NCBI RefSeq assembly: GCF_014075995.1
Contig: NZ_CP055153.1
Span: 6,510,001-6,574,000, forward strand
Reading direction: 5' to 3'
Length of the DNA: 64,000 nucleotides
From: Adhaeribacter radiodurans
GTDB taxonomy: Bacteria > Bacteroidota > Bacteroidia > Cytophagales > Hymenobacteraceae
Positions 55,130 to 63,620 of the stretch are shown piece after piece. The notes beneath the pieces are model-generated. The model saw only the letters and a program-made list of their open reading frames with translations, was not told where the DNA came from and ran no database searches. Each line of letters starts with the position of its first letter. Within the stretch, counting starts at the first letter, position 1. Position numbers and translations under genes: made by a program.

Positions 55130-55807
55130 TTAAACATCTTCGCGATAGTCTTCCATAGTTATTTCCAAAGTATCCAGATTCAGGGCTACGAGCTTACCCA
55201 AACCGGAAGGCCGGCTATAAACGCAACCTCCATCTATATTAATAACAGGAAAAATGGGCCGGGTAACACTGTGTTTTATTTGGTTAGCTCCAGTAGGCGT
55301 ATGCCCGTGCACAATGCGGCGCCCATTAGTAAATTGCTTGTCTAATTTAAAATTTCGGATCCAGACCATCGATTCATAGTCGGTAAACGGATTAGATGCT
55401 TGAAAATTAAATCCGGCGTGTACTAATAAGTAATCATCCAATTCTGTAAAAAAATCGAGCTGATTGAAAAAGTTAAGGTAGGTAACTGGAATATCGGTTA
55501 CCTGCTGCACATTAAAGCTAGCTAAAGTAGCCTGGCCACCATTACGCAACCAAGTAAGTAAATACTTATCACTTTCTAGTGATTCCAGCAGCATTAGTTC
55601 ATGGTTGCCCATTAAGGTAGTAACGGCAATGCCTTTTGCCCGCAACTCCAGAATAAAATCAATTACTCCTTTTGTGTCGGGCCCCCGGTCTATGTAATCT
55701 CCCAACAGGAAAAGCTGGTCGGTAGGTTGGAGTTTAATGCTTTCTTCCACCAGGTAGCGAAAAGTTTTAGCACAACCGTGCATGTCAGAAATAGCGTATC
55801 GGCTCAA
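55130..55807 (-). CDS. PPP-type metallophosphatase
   Basis: The 225-residue calcineurin-like phosphatase has the metal motifs SDMHG (D-x-H), LLGDYIDRGPDTKG and LMGNHELMLLESL, with IVHGHTPTGANQIKH and VINIDGGCVY supplying the last His residues. The arrangement is like bacterial PrpA/PrpB serine/threonine phosphatases and ApaH relatives. Substrates may be phosphoproteins or nucleotides. It is upstream of nothing recognised on its strand and follows the AKR gene (56 bp) in a likely two-gene unit. Confidence 0.92.
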   Translation of the reverse strand: MSRYAISDMHGCAKTFRYLVEESIKLQPTDQLFLLGDYIDRGPDTKGVIDFILELRAKGIAVTTLMGNHELMLLESLESDKYLLTWLRNGGQATLASFNVQQVTDIPVTYLNFFNQLDFFTELDDYLLVHAGFNFQASNPFTDYESMVWIRNFKLDKQFTNGRRIVHGHTPTGANQIKHSVTRPIFPVINIDGGCVYSRPSGLGKLVALNLDTLEITMEDYREDV

Positions 55808-55864
55808 TGGGTCAGACTTTAAAGATTATTTTAATTTAGATAGTAGAGTATTTGGTATGGTAGC

Positions 55865-56815
55865 TTAGGTCAATTTTTCTATGTACTGCTCCATTCGTTT
55901 ACGGGCTGCTCCATCGGGCAATCGGCCGTAACCTGCTCCCATGTTATCGGTAAGGTGCTTTATTTTAGAAGTGGCCGGAATAACGCAGGTAATAGCCGGA
56001 TGACCCAATATATACTTAAGAAAAAACTGTCCCCAACTAGCACAATCAAACTCGCGGGCCCACTCGGGTAGTGGTTTATCTTTTACCAGACTAAATAAAC
56101 CGCCACTCTCAAATGGCCGGTTTACGATTACAGCAATATTTTTTTCCTGAGCCAAAGGCAATAATCGGTTAGCGGCCTCGCGGGTAGTAATGTTATAATT
56201 TAACTGCACAAAATCGATTGGCTCGGATCGCATAATTTTTTCTAATTTATCGAAGGCGCTTACCAGGTAGTGGGTAATACCAATGTAACGAATCCGGCCA
56301 GCAGCTTTCCACTCGCGGAGGGTAGTCAAATGCGTTTGCCAATCCACCAAATTATGAATCTGCATTAAATCCAAAGGATTGCTGCGCATTTCGCGCATAG
56401 AAGTCTCCATTTGACTAATGCCTTCTTGGCGGCCTTGCGTCCAAACCTTGGTGGCCATAAATAATTTCTTAGCTACTTTTAGTTCGGCTGCTAAATCGCC
56501 CACCACCACTTCTGACTCGCCGTACATCGGCGACGAATCAATTATTTTACCGCCCATTTCTACGAACTGCTGCAATACTTCTTTTAAAGGCGCCCGTACG
56601 GCAGGAGACGGACTTACATCAAAGGTTTGCCACGTGCCTAAACCAATAACCGGCAAGGGCTCGTTGGTAGAGGGTATTTTACGAACCAACATGGTGCTTG
56701 GTGTTGCTAAACTATCCATTGGCGAATGTAAAAAAGCCGAAGCCCCGGCTGCAGCTATAAGCTTGGTGGCATCACGGCGGGAATAGTTTTGAGGTTGGTG
56801 CGGGTGGTCTTCCAT
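55865..56815 (-). CDS. Aldo/keto reductase with Tat-like signal
   Basis: The 316-residue protein begins with a twin-arginine stretch, YSRRDATKLIAAAGASAFL, suggesting Tat export. The barrel has the AKR tetrad: Asp and Tyr in IIDSSPMYGESE, Lys in ATKVW and His in MQIHNL. IRYIGITHYLVSAFDKLEKI and VNRPFESGGLF continue the family pattern. Specificity is unknown; the C-terminal PATSKIKHLTDNMGAGYG would bind NADP(H) phosphate. The Tat signal is unusual for a cytoplasmic-type cofactor enzyme but is seen in Bacteroidota exported AKRs. Confidence 0.9.
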   Translation of the reverse strand: MEDHPHQPQNYSRRDATKLIAAAGASAFLHSPMDSLATPSTMLVRKIPSTNEPLPVIGLGTWQTFDVSPSPAVRAPLKEVLQQFVEMGGKIIDSSPMYGESEVVVGDLAAELKVAKKLFMATKVWTQGRQEGISQMETSMREMRSNPLDLMQIHNLVDWQTHLTTLREWKAAGRIRYIGITHYLVSAFDKLEKIMRSEPIDFVQLNYNITTREAANRLLPLAQEKNIAVIVNRPFESGGLFSLVKDKPLPEWAREFDCASWGQFFLKYILGHPAITCVIPATSKIKHLTDNMGAGYGRLPDGAARKRMEQYIEKLT

Positions 56816-57106
56816 AAAATTTTTAATTTACTAAATAAGCTGAACCTTGCTCCCCATGTACGTAGAATTTAACCAGTCAGGTTAATTTACATCTATCCTA
56901 AATCAGGAAACAATCGTAAAGTATAGATTAAATAGGTAATAAATAGGTGGGTGTTTTTCCTAGATAATGCCTTGCCTTAAAAAGAATAACTACTATGCGT
57001 AATTACCTGAATAAAGGAAAGCCTGTTAAAATTAACTTGTTTATTCAAAAAATAAAGTAAATTTACAGGTAAGACTTTAAAAATAATCAACGATTTGTAT
57101 TTTTTG

Positions 57107-57137
57107 TTTTGAAATTATAAAACAAGGCTTATATTTG
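57107..57137 (+). promoter_or_regulatory. Strong Bacteroidota-type promoter upstream of rtcB leader
   Basis: TTTTG at 57107-57111 and TATATTTG at 57130-57137 match the -33/-7 consensus of the Bacteroidota primary sigma factor with an 18-bp spacer. The predicted transcription start near 57144 gives a leader of about 175 nt before the rtcB start codon. Confidence 0.7.
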
Positions 57138-57161
57138 TTGCAAGCTCTTTAAAAAGAAGTA

Positions 57162-57236
57162 ATGAACTATTCAACCGCCCTACATATTATTAACCAAAAT
57201 TGGAAGCTAGGCCAACTGGTTCGGGGCATGTGTTGA
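57162..57236 (+). CDS. 24-residue putative leader peptide before rtcB
   Basis: ATG at 57162 opens a short frame (MNYSTALHIINQNWKLGQLV then RGMC) with stop TGA at 57234. Its 3' end covers GGTTCGGG (57218-57225), which can pair with the first arm of the downstream terminator. The position is that of a translated attenuator leader; translation is not proven. Confidence 0.45.
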   Translation: MNYSTALHIINQNWKLGQLVRGMC

Positions 57237-57260
57237 TATTTTTATACCCAGCATAACTAA

Positions 57261-57295
57261 AAACCCGAACCACAAACGTTCGGGTTTTTTTATTT
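57261..57295 (+). terminator. Attenuator-type terminator upstream of rtcB
   Basis: AAACCCGAAC (57261-57270) and GTTCGGGTTT (57278-57287) pair perfectly around seven bases and are followed by a T run. It lies between the promoter and the rtcB start at 57322. The upstream GGTTCGGG (57218-57225) is complementary to CCCGAACC in its first arm, giving a competing fold. Confidence 0.85.
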
Positions 57296-57321
57296 GGTAG
57301 TAGTTTAAAATTGATCGTATA

Positions 57322-58746
57322 ATGAGTACGGAAGTTTATGCGCCCAACATGGCCAGAAAAAAGTTAACGGGACATGACCTGATGGAGTTAGGTTTTCCCG
57401 CCGGCAGAAGTATTAGCTTAGCCATTAGCTTAATGCAAAAGCACTATGCCCATCTATCGCCGGCAGAACAGTTAAACTTATTAAAGCAAGCAATGCTGGC
57501 ACCAGATAAGTTTGTAACCCATACAGTATTGGGCGAAATTCTGATAGCTCTGGCAAAGCAAAATAATAAATCGGAGGCTATAAACTTGCACGAACAACCT
57601 TTGCCATACGCTGTTTTTGGGGATAATTTAATTGAAGCCGAGGCGAAAGAGCAAATGGATTTAGCCATGCGCTTGCCAATATCTTTAAAGGGTGCTTTAA
57701 TGCCCGATACGCATAAAGGTCATGGTTTACCTATTGGAGGCGTTTTGGCTACGGATGGAGTCGTTATTCCGTACGCCGTGGGGATGGATATTGCCTGCCG
57801 GATGCACTTTACTTTATACAATGTGCCGGCTACTATCCTAGAACAGAAAAAGTATCAATTAAAGCAAGAACTTCAGGATCAAACCCGTTTTGGGGTAAAT
57901 ACTGGCTTTGAAAAACCGCAGGAACACGAAGTGTTTGACCGGCCAGAATTTAACCAGATTAAAATATTGCAACAGCTAAAAACCCGGGCAGCGTACCAGT
58001 TGGGCAGCTCAGGTACAGGTAACCATTTCGTGGAGTTTGGGGCTGTAACGCTTGATTCGGGCAATAACGCTTTTAACTTACCTGCCGGTGACTACGTGGG
58101 TATTTTATCGCATTCGGGTGCCCGCAGTTTAGGTAAAAACATTGCCGCCTACTACACTCAAATTGCTATGGATAGCTGCCGTTTGCCAGTAGAAGCTAAA
58201 TACCTGGCCTGGTTGGATTTGCAAACCCAAGCCGGCCAGGAATACTGGCTGGCCATGCAAATAGCCAACGATTACGCCAAAGCGTGCCACGAACAAATTC
58301 ACGAGCGGTTAAGTGCCAGCTTCGGGGAAGCGCCGGTAGCTTGTTTCGATAACCCGCATAATTTTGCCTGGCAAGAACAATTCCTGGGCCGGGAAGTAAT
58401 TGTGCACCGGAAAGGGGCGGCCCGGGCAGCTGCCGGAGACCTGAACATTATTGCGGGCTCCATGACCCAGCCGGGTTACTTAGTGCGGGGTTTAGGCAAC
58501 ATGGATGCTATTTATTCTTCTTCGCACGGAGCCGGAAGAGCTTTGTCGGCGAAAAAAGCGGCTCAGGTTTTATATCAAACCGAAATGAACGGTTTAGTAA
58601 AGGCATTTGGGGTAGAATTAATCGGCGGTAGTTTGCAAGAATCGCCCATGGCTTATAAGAATATGCATTACGTAATGGAAAGCCAGCAGCAGCAAGTGGA
58701 GGTTGTAGGCAAGTTTACGCCTAAACTTGTTCGGATGGACCGGTAA
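57322..58746 (+). CDS. rtcB: RtcB-family RNA ligase, divergent
   Basis: The 474-residue protein has the RtcB metal/guanylate residues in order: GMDIACRM with D156 and C159, SGTGNHFVEF (H235), ILSHSGARSLG (H264), VHRKGAARAAAGD (H362, then the guanylated region) and SSSHGAGRALSAKKA, with the active-site His near 402. RtcB joins 2',3'-cyclic phosphate or 3'-phosphate RNA ends to 5'-OH ends with GTP. Divergence is seen at C159, followed by R instead of the usual G (DxxCG), and in the region before SYVL-type motifs (MTQPGYLVRG). It is transcribed behind an attenuator-like leader. No rtcA or rtcR is present. Confidence 0.9.
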   Translation: MSTEVYAPNMARKKLTGHDLMELGFPAGRSISLAISLMQKHYAHLSPAEQLNLLKQAMLAPDKFVTHTVLGEILIALAKQNNKSEAINLHEQPLPYAVFGDNLIEAEAKEQMDLAMRLPISLKGALMPDTHKGHGLPIGGVLATDGVVIPYAVGMDIACRMHFTLYNVPATILEQKKYQLKQELQDQTRFGVNTGFEKPQEHEVFDRPEFNQIKILQQLKTRAAYQLGSSGTGNHFVEFGAVTLDSGNNAFNLPAGDYVGILSHSGARSLGKNIAAYYTQIAMDSCRLPVEAKYLAWLDLQTQAGQEYWLAMQIANDYAKACHEQIHERLSASFGEAPVACFDNPHNFAWQEQFLGREVIVHRKGAARAAAGDLNIIAGSMTQPGYLVRGLGNMDAIYSSSHGAGRALSAKKAAQVLYQTEMNGLVKAFGVELIGGSLQESPMAYKNMHYVMESQQQQVEVVGKFTPKLVRMDR

Positions 58747-59036
58747 ATTATCGGCTTAAATAAATTATATTTGTAAAAATTAGACTTAAACAACTTACAG
58801 GGCATAAAAAGTAGTTAGTAAAATAGTAATTTTTGTGCTCTAAGAGTTTATTGAATTGATAAATTTCAAAATTTTAAGGCAAACAGTAAATTTTATCCTG
58901 ATAAGTAGCAGATAGTTTAATTTTTTATTTAAAATTGAAATTCATTATATAACTTGGTAGTTACGATGCCGTTGTATAATAAATAGTATAAATTAGTAGA
59001 ATTAATGGGCAGAGGCATATAGCTGCTGTTTAAAAT
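58747..59036. other. AT-rich intergenic region
   Basis: About 290 bp, very AT-rich, between rtcB and the PfkB-family kinase gene. I see no clear hairpin or frame; it should contain the kinase promoter. Confidence 0.4.
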
Positions 59037-59987
59037 ATGAAAATTGTTACCTTAACTATAAACCCAGCTTTAGATAAAAGCACCCAAGTAGAAAAGTTAG
59101 AACCAGAGCATAAATTACGGTGTAATGCTCCTGTGTTCGAGCCAGGTGGGGGAGGGATAAATGTGTCGCGTGGTATCCGAAATTTGGGTGGTGATTCTTT
59201 AGCTTATTACTTATCTGGTGGTGCCACCGGCCAGGTATTACAACAATTACTCGACGATGAAGGCATTACTCACATGCCTATTCCATCGGTAAAATGGACC
59301 CGCGAAAATTTTTCTGTAATCGAAACTTCTACCGATAGACAATATCGGTTTGGGATGCCAGGTTCTATTATTCCGGAATACGAGTGGCAATACACTTTAA
59401 TAAAATTAGAAAAAACCTTTCCGAAACCAGAGTATATTGTTGCTAGTGGCTCCTTGCCGCGCGGTGTTCCCAACGATTTTTACGCGCGTGTAGCTACAAT
59501 TGCAAAAAAAATTGGGGCAAAATTAATTCTGGATACTTCCGGCGAAGCTTTAAAACAAGCTGCTGGTATTGGGGTGTATCTCTTAAAACCAAATTTAAGC
59601 GAACTGTCTATGCTGGCAGGTAAGCCTGATATTCAGGATTCCGAGATAGAGCAATTTGGGAAACAATTACTCGCCAACGGAATGTGCGAGGTAATGGTAG
59701 TTTCTATGGGTAGCCAAGGGGCTATGCTTATTACTAAAGACCAGGCAGAGCAAATTCCCGCTCCTTCCGTAAAAGCCCGTAGTACTGTAGGTGCCGGCGA
59801 TAGTATGGTAGCCGGTTTGGTTTACAAAATGTCGTTAGGTTGGTCATTGAGCGATTCTGTGAAATATGGAGTAGCCGCTGGTGCCGCTGCCGTTATGTCG
59901 CCGGGTTCTGAGTTATGCAAGCGCGACGACGTAGAAGAACTGTTTAAATGGATTAAAGCGCAGCAATTGGTAGAAACCGATGAATAG
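59037..59987 (+). CDS. PfkB-family hexose kinase (1-phosphofructokinase type)
   Basis: The 316-residue kinase has the 1-phosphofructokinase-like start VTLTINPALDKSTQVEKLEPEHKL, GGGGINVSRGIRNLGG, ASGSLPRGVPNDFY, LKPNLSELSMLAG and the catalytic STVGAGDSMVAGLVYKM (Asp255). This matches the LacC/FruK subfamily, which phosphorylates fructose-1-P, tagatose-6-P or fructose-6-P (Pfk-2 type). No fruA/PTS gene is nearby, so a role as a minor 6-phosphofructokinase is as likely. A strong terminator follows. Confidence 0.9.
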   Translation: MKIVTLTINPALDKSTQVEKLEPEHKLRCNAPVFEPGGGGINVSRGIRNLGGDSLAYYLSGGATGQVLQQLLDDEGITHMPIPSVKWTRENFSVIETSTDRQYRFGMPGSIIPEYEWQYTLIKLEKTFPKPEYIVASGSLPRGVPNDFYARVATIAKKIGAKLILDTSGEALKQAAGIGVYLLKPNLSELSMLAGKPDIQDSEIEQFGKQLLANGMCEVMVVSMGSQGAMLITKDQAEQIPAPSVKARSTVGAGDSMVAGLVYKMSLGWSLSDSVKYGVAAGAAAVMSPGSELCKRDDVEELFKWIKAQQLVETDE

Positions 59988-60013
59988 CTAGAAATTTCTC
60001 TAAATCAAAATAA

Positions 60014-60047
60014 AATGGCCGGGTGCTTATATCCGGCCGTTTTTATT
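60014..60047 (+). terminator. Intrinsic terminator after PfkB-family gene
   Basis: AATGGCCGG (60014-60022) pairs with CCGGCCGTT (60033-60041), one G-T wobble included, across a ten-base loop, then a T-rich tail. The GGCCGG core is strong. Confidence 0.85.
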
Positions 60048-60159
60048 TATAGTTGAGTCAATTCAAGAGTTTTTAATAAATAAGAATAAGGAAGACATAA
60101 GCTTAGATATTAAAAGTAAAAGAAGCTGTTTCCGTAAAGAATTTTTAAACCTTAATTGA

Positions 60160-60370
60160 CCAGTGCTATCTTGTTTGAACAGTTCCTGTTTGCCTCATGG
60201 CCGGCGCAACTCGTTTAGCCCACCCTTCTTCCTACGGCATTCCTCCTTGAAAAAGAGGAAGATTCTGGTTTAGCGAACCTTGGCTCCCAATGTAGCGCCA
60301 TGCTGCTGCGCCATACCGGACCGCTAAAAAAACCTCAACAGCTAAAATGGTATCGTTTATTCTTAGCTAC
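60160..60370 (+). repeat. Dispersed ~200-bp repeat, copy D (diverged)
   Basis: Same orientation as copy A. It shares AGTGCTAT at its left end, TTTGCCTCATGGCCGGC, CTCGTTTAGCC, a CATTCCTCC block, and a right block CTGCTGCGCCATACCGGACC leading to TTCTTAGCTAC. Against copy C the last 72 bases align without gaps at about 70% identity. A central part is different. It is the oldest-looking member. Confidence 0.65.
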
Positions 60371-60773
60371 CTGGTTTAAAAGTATCTTATTTAGTAAATT
60401 TATCTTCCTTATTTCTTCCCAGTATGGCCTTAAGCAGAATTATTCCTGGTTAAGTTACTTTTCCATACTTTTTGTAATGCTCTCCAAAATAATTATTAGA
60501 ATAAATTTTATGGATAAGGTAAAATGAAAAGCTTTTGGTCTTCATTTCTAATTCATAATTTCCAATTTTTTACTGGACGAAGCTTTGCTAACGGTTTCTG
60601 CTTCTTAAAATGTAAGTTTTTAAGAATTTAACTGTATAAAAGAAAAACTCACGCTCGCAAAATACGGTACATCTGTTTAACCTGATCTAAAATACCTTTA
60701 CTAATCCGAAAAGCGCCTAAAACATGCAGTGAAACCAGCTTAAATACTTTTATCAGATTAATTACAAGGCATT
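60371..60773. other. AT-rich region before TonB receptor gene
   Basis: About 400 bp between repeat copy D and the receptor start. A short frame across 60300-60527 starts inside the repeat and is rejected as a gene. No hairpin or clear promoter is fixed. Confidence 0.4.
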
Positions 60774-63551
60774 ATGAAGAGAATTTACTTTTTTGGTTGG
60801 CTAAGTTTGTTTTATTTATTAACTGTAGCTGCTTACGCCCAGAATGTCCGGGGGCACGTAACGGACCTGGAAACCGGAGAATCGTTGCCCGGAGTTACCA
60901 TAGCCGTAGCTAATACAACCACAGGCACTACTACCGATGCCAAAGGAAATTATTCGTTAAGTTTAACGAACGGGACGCATCAAATTCAATTCTCCTTTGT
61001 CGGGTATAATAACCAAATTAGGGAAGTATCGATTAACAACAACGATATAACCTTAAACATTGTGCTGGCGCCAGGAACACAAACCCTTACCGACGTTGTA
61101 ATTGTGGGTTCCCGCTCTACTCAAATTCGGTCTAACGTAGAAACAGTAGCCCCTATTGATGTTATTTCGGTACGGGAACTCCAGACAACCGGCCAGATTG
61201 AGCCGGGCCAGATGATGAACATGGTGGCGCCTTCTTTTAATTCTTCGCGTCAAACGCTGGCAGATGGTACCGACCACATTGACCCGGCTACTTTAAGAGG
61301 CTTAGGGCCCGACCAGGTGCTGGTGTTATTAAATGGCAAGCGGCGGCACAACCAGGCTTTACTAAATTTAAATGGTACCGTAGGCCGGGGTTCGGTAGGA
61401 ACGGATTTAAACACTATTCCGGTGGCTGGTATAGAGCGGATTGAAGTATTGCGCGAAGGTGCGGCCTCGCAATATGGGTCCGATGCAATTGCGGGAGTTA
61501 TAAACGTGGTGATGAAAAAAGATACCGGCACCACGGCTAATTTACATTTAGGTCAGTTTTACGAAGGCGATGGTAGCAATGCTCAGGTAGGGGTTTATCA
61601 TGGCATAAAAGCTGGTAATTTGGGTGTGATTGGCATAGCGGCGGATGTGCGTTTGCGGGAAGCTACAAACCGAGCTGGCCGCTATACCGGGCCAGTGTAC
61701 CAAAACTGGAATGTTAGCCAGTTACCCAATGAGAGTCAAGAAGGCTGGCTGAACCGCCGGCAAACACTTTATAATCAGGATCAGGCCTTAATTAACCAAA
61801 ACAATTTTAATTTAGAAAATAACCTGTTGGTAGGTAATTCGGCTGTAGATAATTTTAACGGCATGCTGAATGGCAGGTTAAAAGTAGCGCCCAAAACCGA
61901 AGTGTATTTTACTGGCATCTTAAATTACCGGAAAGGTATGGGAGCAGGTTTTTATCGTTACCCGTATCAAACCAACCAGCTTATTCCGGAGATTTTTCCA
62001 AACGGGTTCTTACCCGAAATTCATTCTACCATTTGGGACCGTTCTGGTCTGGTAGGTATTAGCGGCGAATGGGGCAAAGGCTGGCGCTGGGATTTATCTA
62101 ACGTAATCGGCGGTAATTACTTTCGCTTCGACGTAGAAAATTCGGTTAATGCGTCGCAGTATGAGTTAGGAGCAAATGCCCCAACTACGTTTTATGCCGG
62201 TACCCTTAAGTTCAATCAGAATACTTCGGATTTTGGTGTTTCCAAAGATTTTGGACAGGCAATTGGCTTACAATCTTTTAACGTAGCGGCTGGTCTTTCT
62301 TACCGCCTCGATAATTATCAGATTTTGGCCGGAGAAGAAGCTTCTTACCGGAATTTCAACCCGGCTTCGGGCAGGGCCGGAGGAGCGCAGGTATTTCCGG
62401 GTTATCAGCCAGCTAATGCCGTAAACGAGAATCGTAATGTTTTTGCCGGCTACTTAGATATTGAAACTGATATTACTGATAAATTATTGTTGAATGCAGC
62501 CGGCCGTTACGAAGATTACAGCGACTTTGGCGGTAACCTGGCCGGTAAGTTAAGCGCGCGGTATAAGTTTGCGGAATTTTTCTCCCTAAGAGGTACCTTA
62601 TCTAACGGTTTCCGGGCACCATCTATCCACCAGCGGTATTTTAGTGCTATTTCTACTGTTTTTATTTCGGTACCTAACCAAGGCTTGCAACCGCGGCAGC
62701 AAGGTACTTTCCGGAACGATGGCCCGGTAGCGGCGGCTTTTGGAATTCCGTCGCTTAAAGCCGAAAAATCTACTAATTATAGTTTGGGTATTACTTCGCA
62801 GCTTCTGCCAAACATGACGTTAACCATAGATGCTTACCGCATTGATATTAAAGACCGCATTGTATTAACCGGGCAGTTCCAACGCGGAACATCGGCCGCC
62901 GGGCAACAGACTGCCGCCTTGCTCGATGCCGCGGGCCAAACCGATGTGCAAGCCGCTATATTTTTTACCAATGCAGTAAATACCCGTACCGAAGGCCTGG
63001 ATGTAGTTCTATCCGGCGATTACCCGCTGGGCCAAGGAACGATAAATCTAACTCTGGCCGGAAATTTAAACAAAACAGAAGTACAAGGCGAACCCAAAGT
63101 ATCTGAAACATTACCCACTGAGGTATTCGGCAACGTTTTATTTAACCGGCAGGAGCGGGGTCGATTGGAGTGGGCACAGCCGCGTAGTAAATTTACTTTA
63201 GGCGGTACTTACCGTTTAAATAACTTTAGTTCTAATCTGCGGGTAACCCGTTTTGGGGAAGTGAAAGCTCTGGACCCGAATACTCCGCAGCTCGACGAAG
63301 ATTTCTCTCCCAAAACTATTACCGATTTAAGCGTAAGCTACCGGTTTACCAAATGGTTACAATTTACAATAGGAGGAAACAATATTTTTGATGTTTATCC
63401 GGATAAACTGGCGGTTACCCAATATCCAACCGCTACTAATCCTACTTCTTTAGATAATTCCTCGTTTGACCGGTTTGTTTATGGGCGTGCCGCTACCCAG
63501 TTTGGTTTTAACGGTGGGTACTATTACGGCAGCCTGGCTTTTAACTTTTAG
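60774..63551 (+). CDS. TonB-dependent outer-membrane receptor
   Basis: The 925-residue protein has a signal peptide (FFGWLSLFYLLTVAAYAQ), a carboxypeptidase-like regulatory domain (VRGHVTDLETGESLPGVTIA, residues about 24-105), and the plug with TLTDVVIVGSRSTQIRSNVET, LRGLGPDQVLVLLNGKRRH and IERIEVLREGAASQYGSDAIAG. The barrel follows and ends YYYGSLAFNF. The plug is of the classic siderophore/cobalamin/sugar type, not SusC, and no SusD partner follows. The substrate cannot be read from sequence. A strong hairpin follows directly after the stop. Confidence 0.94.
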   Translation: MKRIYFFGWLSLFYLLTVAAYAQNVRGHVTDLETGESLPGVTIAVANTTTGTTTDAKGNYSLSLTNGTHQIQFSFVGYNNQIREVSINNNDITLNIVLAPGTQTLTDVVIVGSRSTQIRSNVETVAPIDVISVRELQTTGQIEPGQMMNMVAPSFNSSRQTLADGTDHIDPATLRGLGPDQVLVLLNGKRRHNQALLNLNGTVGRGSVGTDLNTIPVAGIERIEVLREGAASQYGSDAIAGVINVVMKKDTGTTANLHLGQFYEGDGSNAQVGVYHGIKAGNLGVIGIAADVRLREATNRAGRYTGPVYQNWNVSQLPNESQEGWLNRRQTLYNQDQALINQNNFNLENNLLVGNSAVDNFNGMLNGRLKVAPKTEVYFTGILNYRKGMGAGFYRYPYQTNQLIPEIFPNGFLPEIHSTIWDRSGLVGISGEWGKGWRWDLSNVIGGNYFRFDVENSVNASQYELGANAPTTFYAGTLKFNQNTSDFGVSKDFGQAIGLQSFNVAAGLSYRLDNYQILAGEEASYRNFNPASGRAGGAQVFPGYQPANAVNENRNVFAGYLDIETDITDKLLLNAAGRYEDYSDFGGNLAGKLSARYKFAEFFSLRGTLSNGFRAPSIHQRYFSAISTVFISVPNQGLQPRQQGTFRNDGPVAAAFGIPSLKAEKSTNYSLGITSQLLPNMTLTIDAYRIDIKDRIVLTGQFQRGTSAAGQQTAALLDAAGQTDVQAAIFFTNAVNTRTEGLDVVLSGDYPLGQGTINLTLAGNLNKTEVQGEPKVSETLPTEVFGNVLFNRQERGRLEWAQPRSKFTLGGTYRLNNFSSNLRVTRFGEVKALDPNTPQLDEDFSPKTITDLSVSYRFTKWLQFTIGGNNIFDVYPDKLAVTQYPTATNPTSLDNSSFDRFVYGRAATQFGFNGGYYYGSLAFNF

Positions 63552-63556
63552 AATAG

Positions 63557-63609
63557 TATAAATCTCAAAAGCCTTCGTTCTACCAGAGCGAAGGCTTTTG
63601 AGATTTATA
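63557..63609. terminator. Long perfect bidirectional hairpin
   Basis: Arms 63557-63577 and 63589-63609 (TATAAATCTCAAAAGCC / GGCTTTTGAGATTTATA) match over 21 bp, and the stem extends further with one wobble. It lies between convergent genes and should terminate both. Confidence 0.85.
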
Positions 63610-63620
63610 GTTCAGCTTTA

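Noticed and set aside
57200-57240. tRNA-like stretch (AGCTAGGCCAACTGGTTCGGGG)
   Set aside because: It recalls a tRNA D-arm, but the stems do not pair, and no acceptor or T arm is present. The attenuator reading explains it better.
60300-60527. 75-residue frame in repeat copy D
   Set aside because: It begins inside the dispersed repeat. Related frames in copies A and B are stopped early, so it is a by-product of the repeat rather than a gene.
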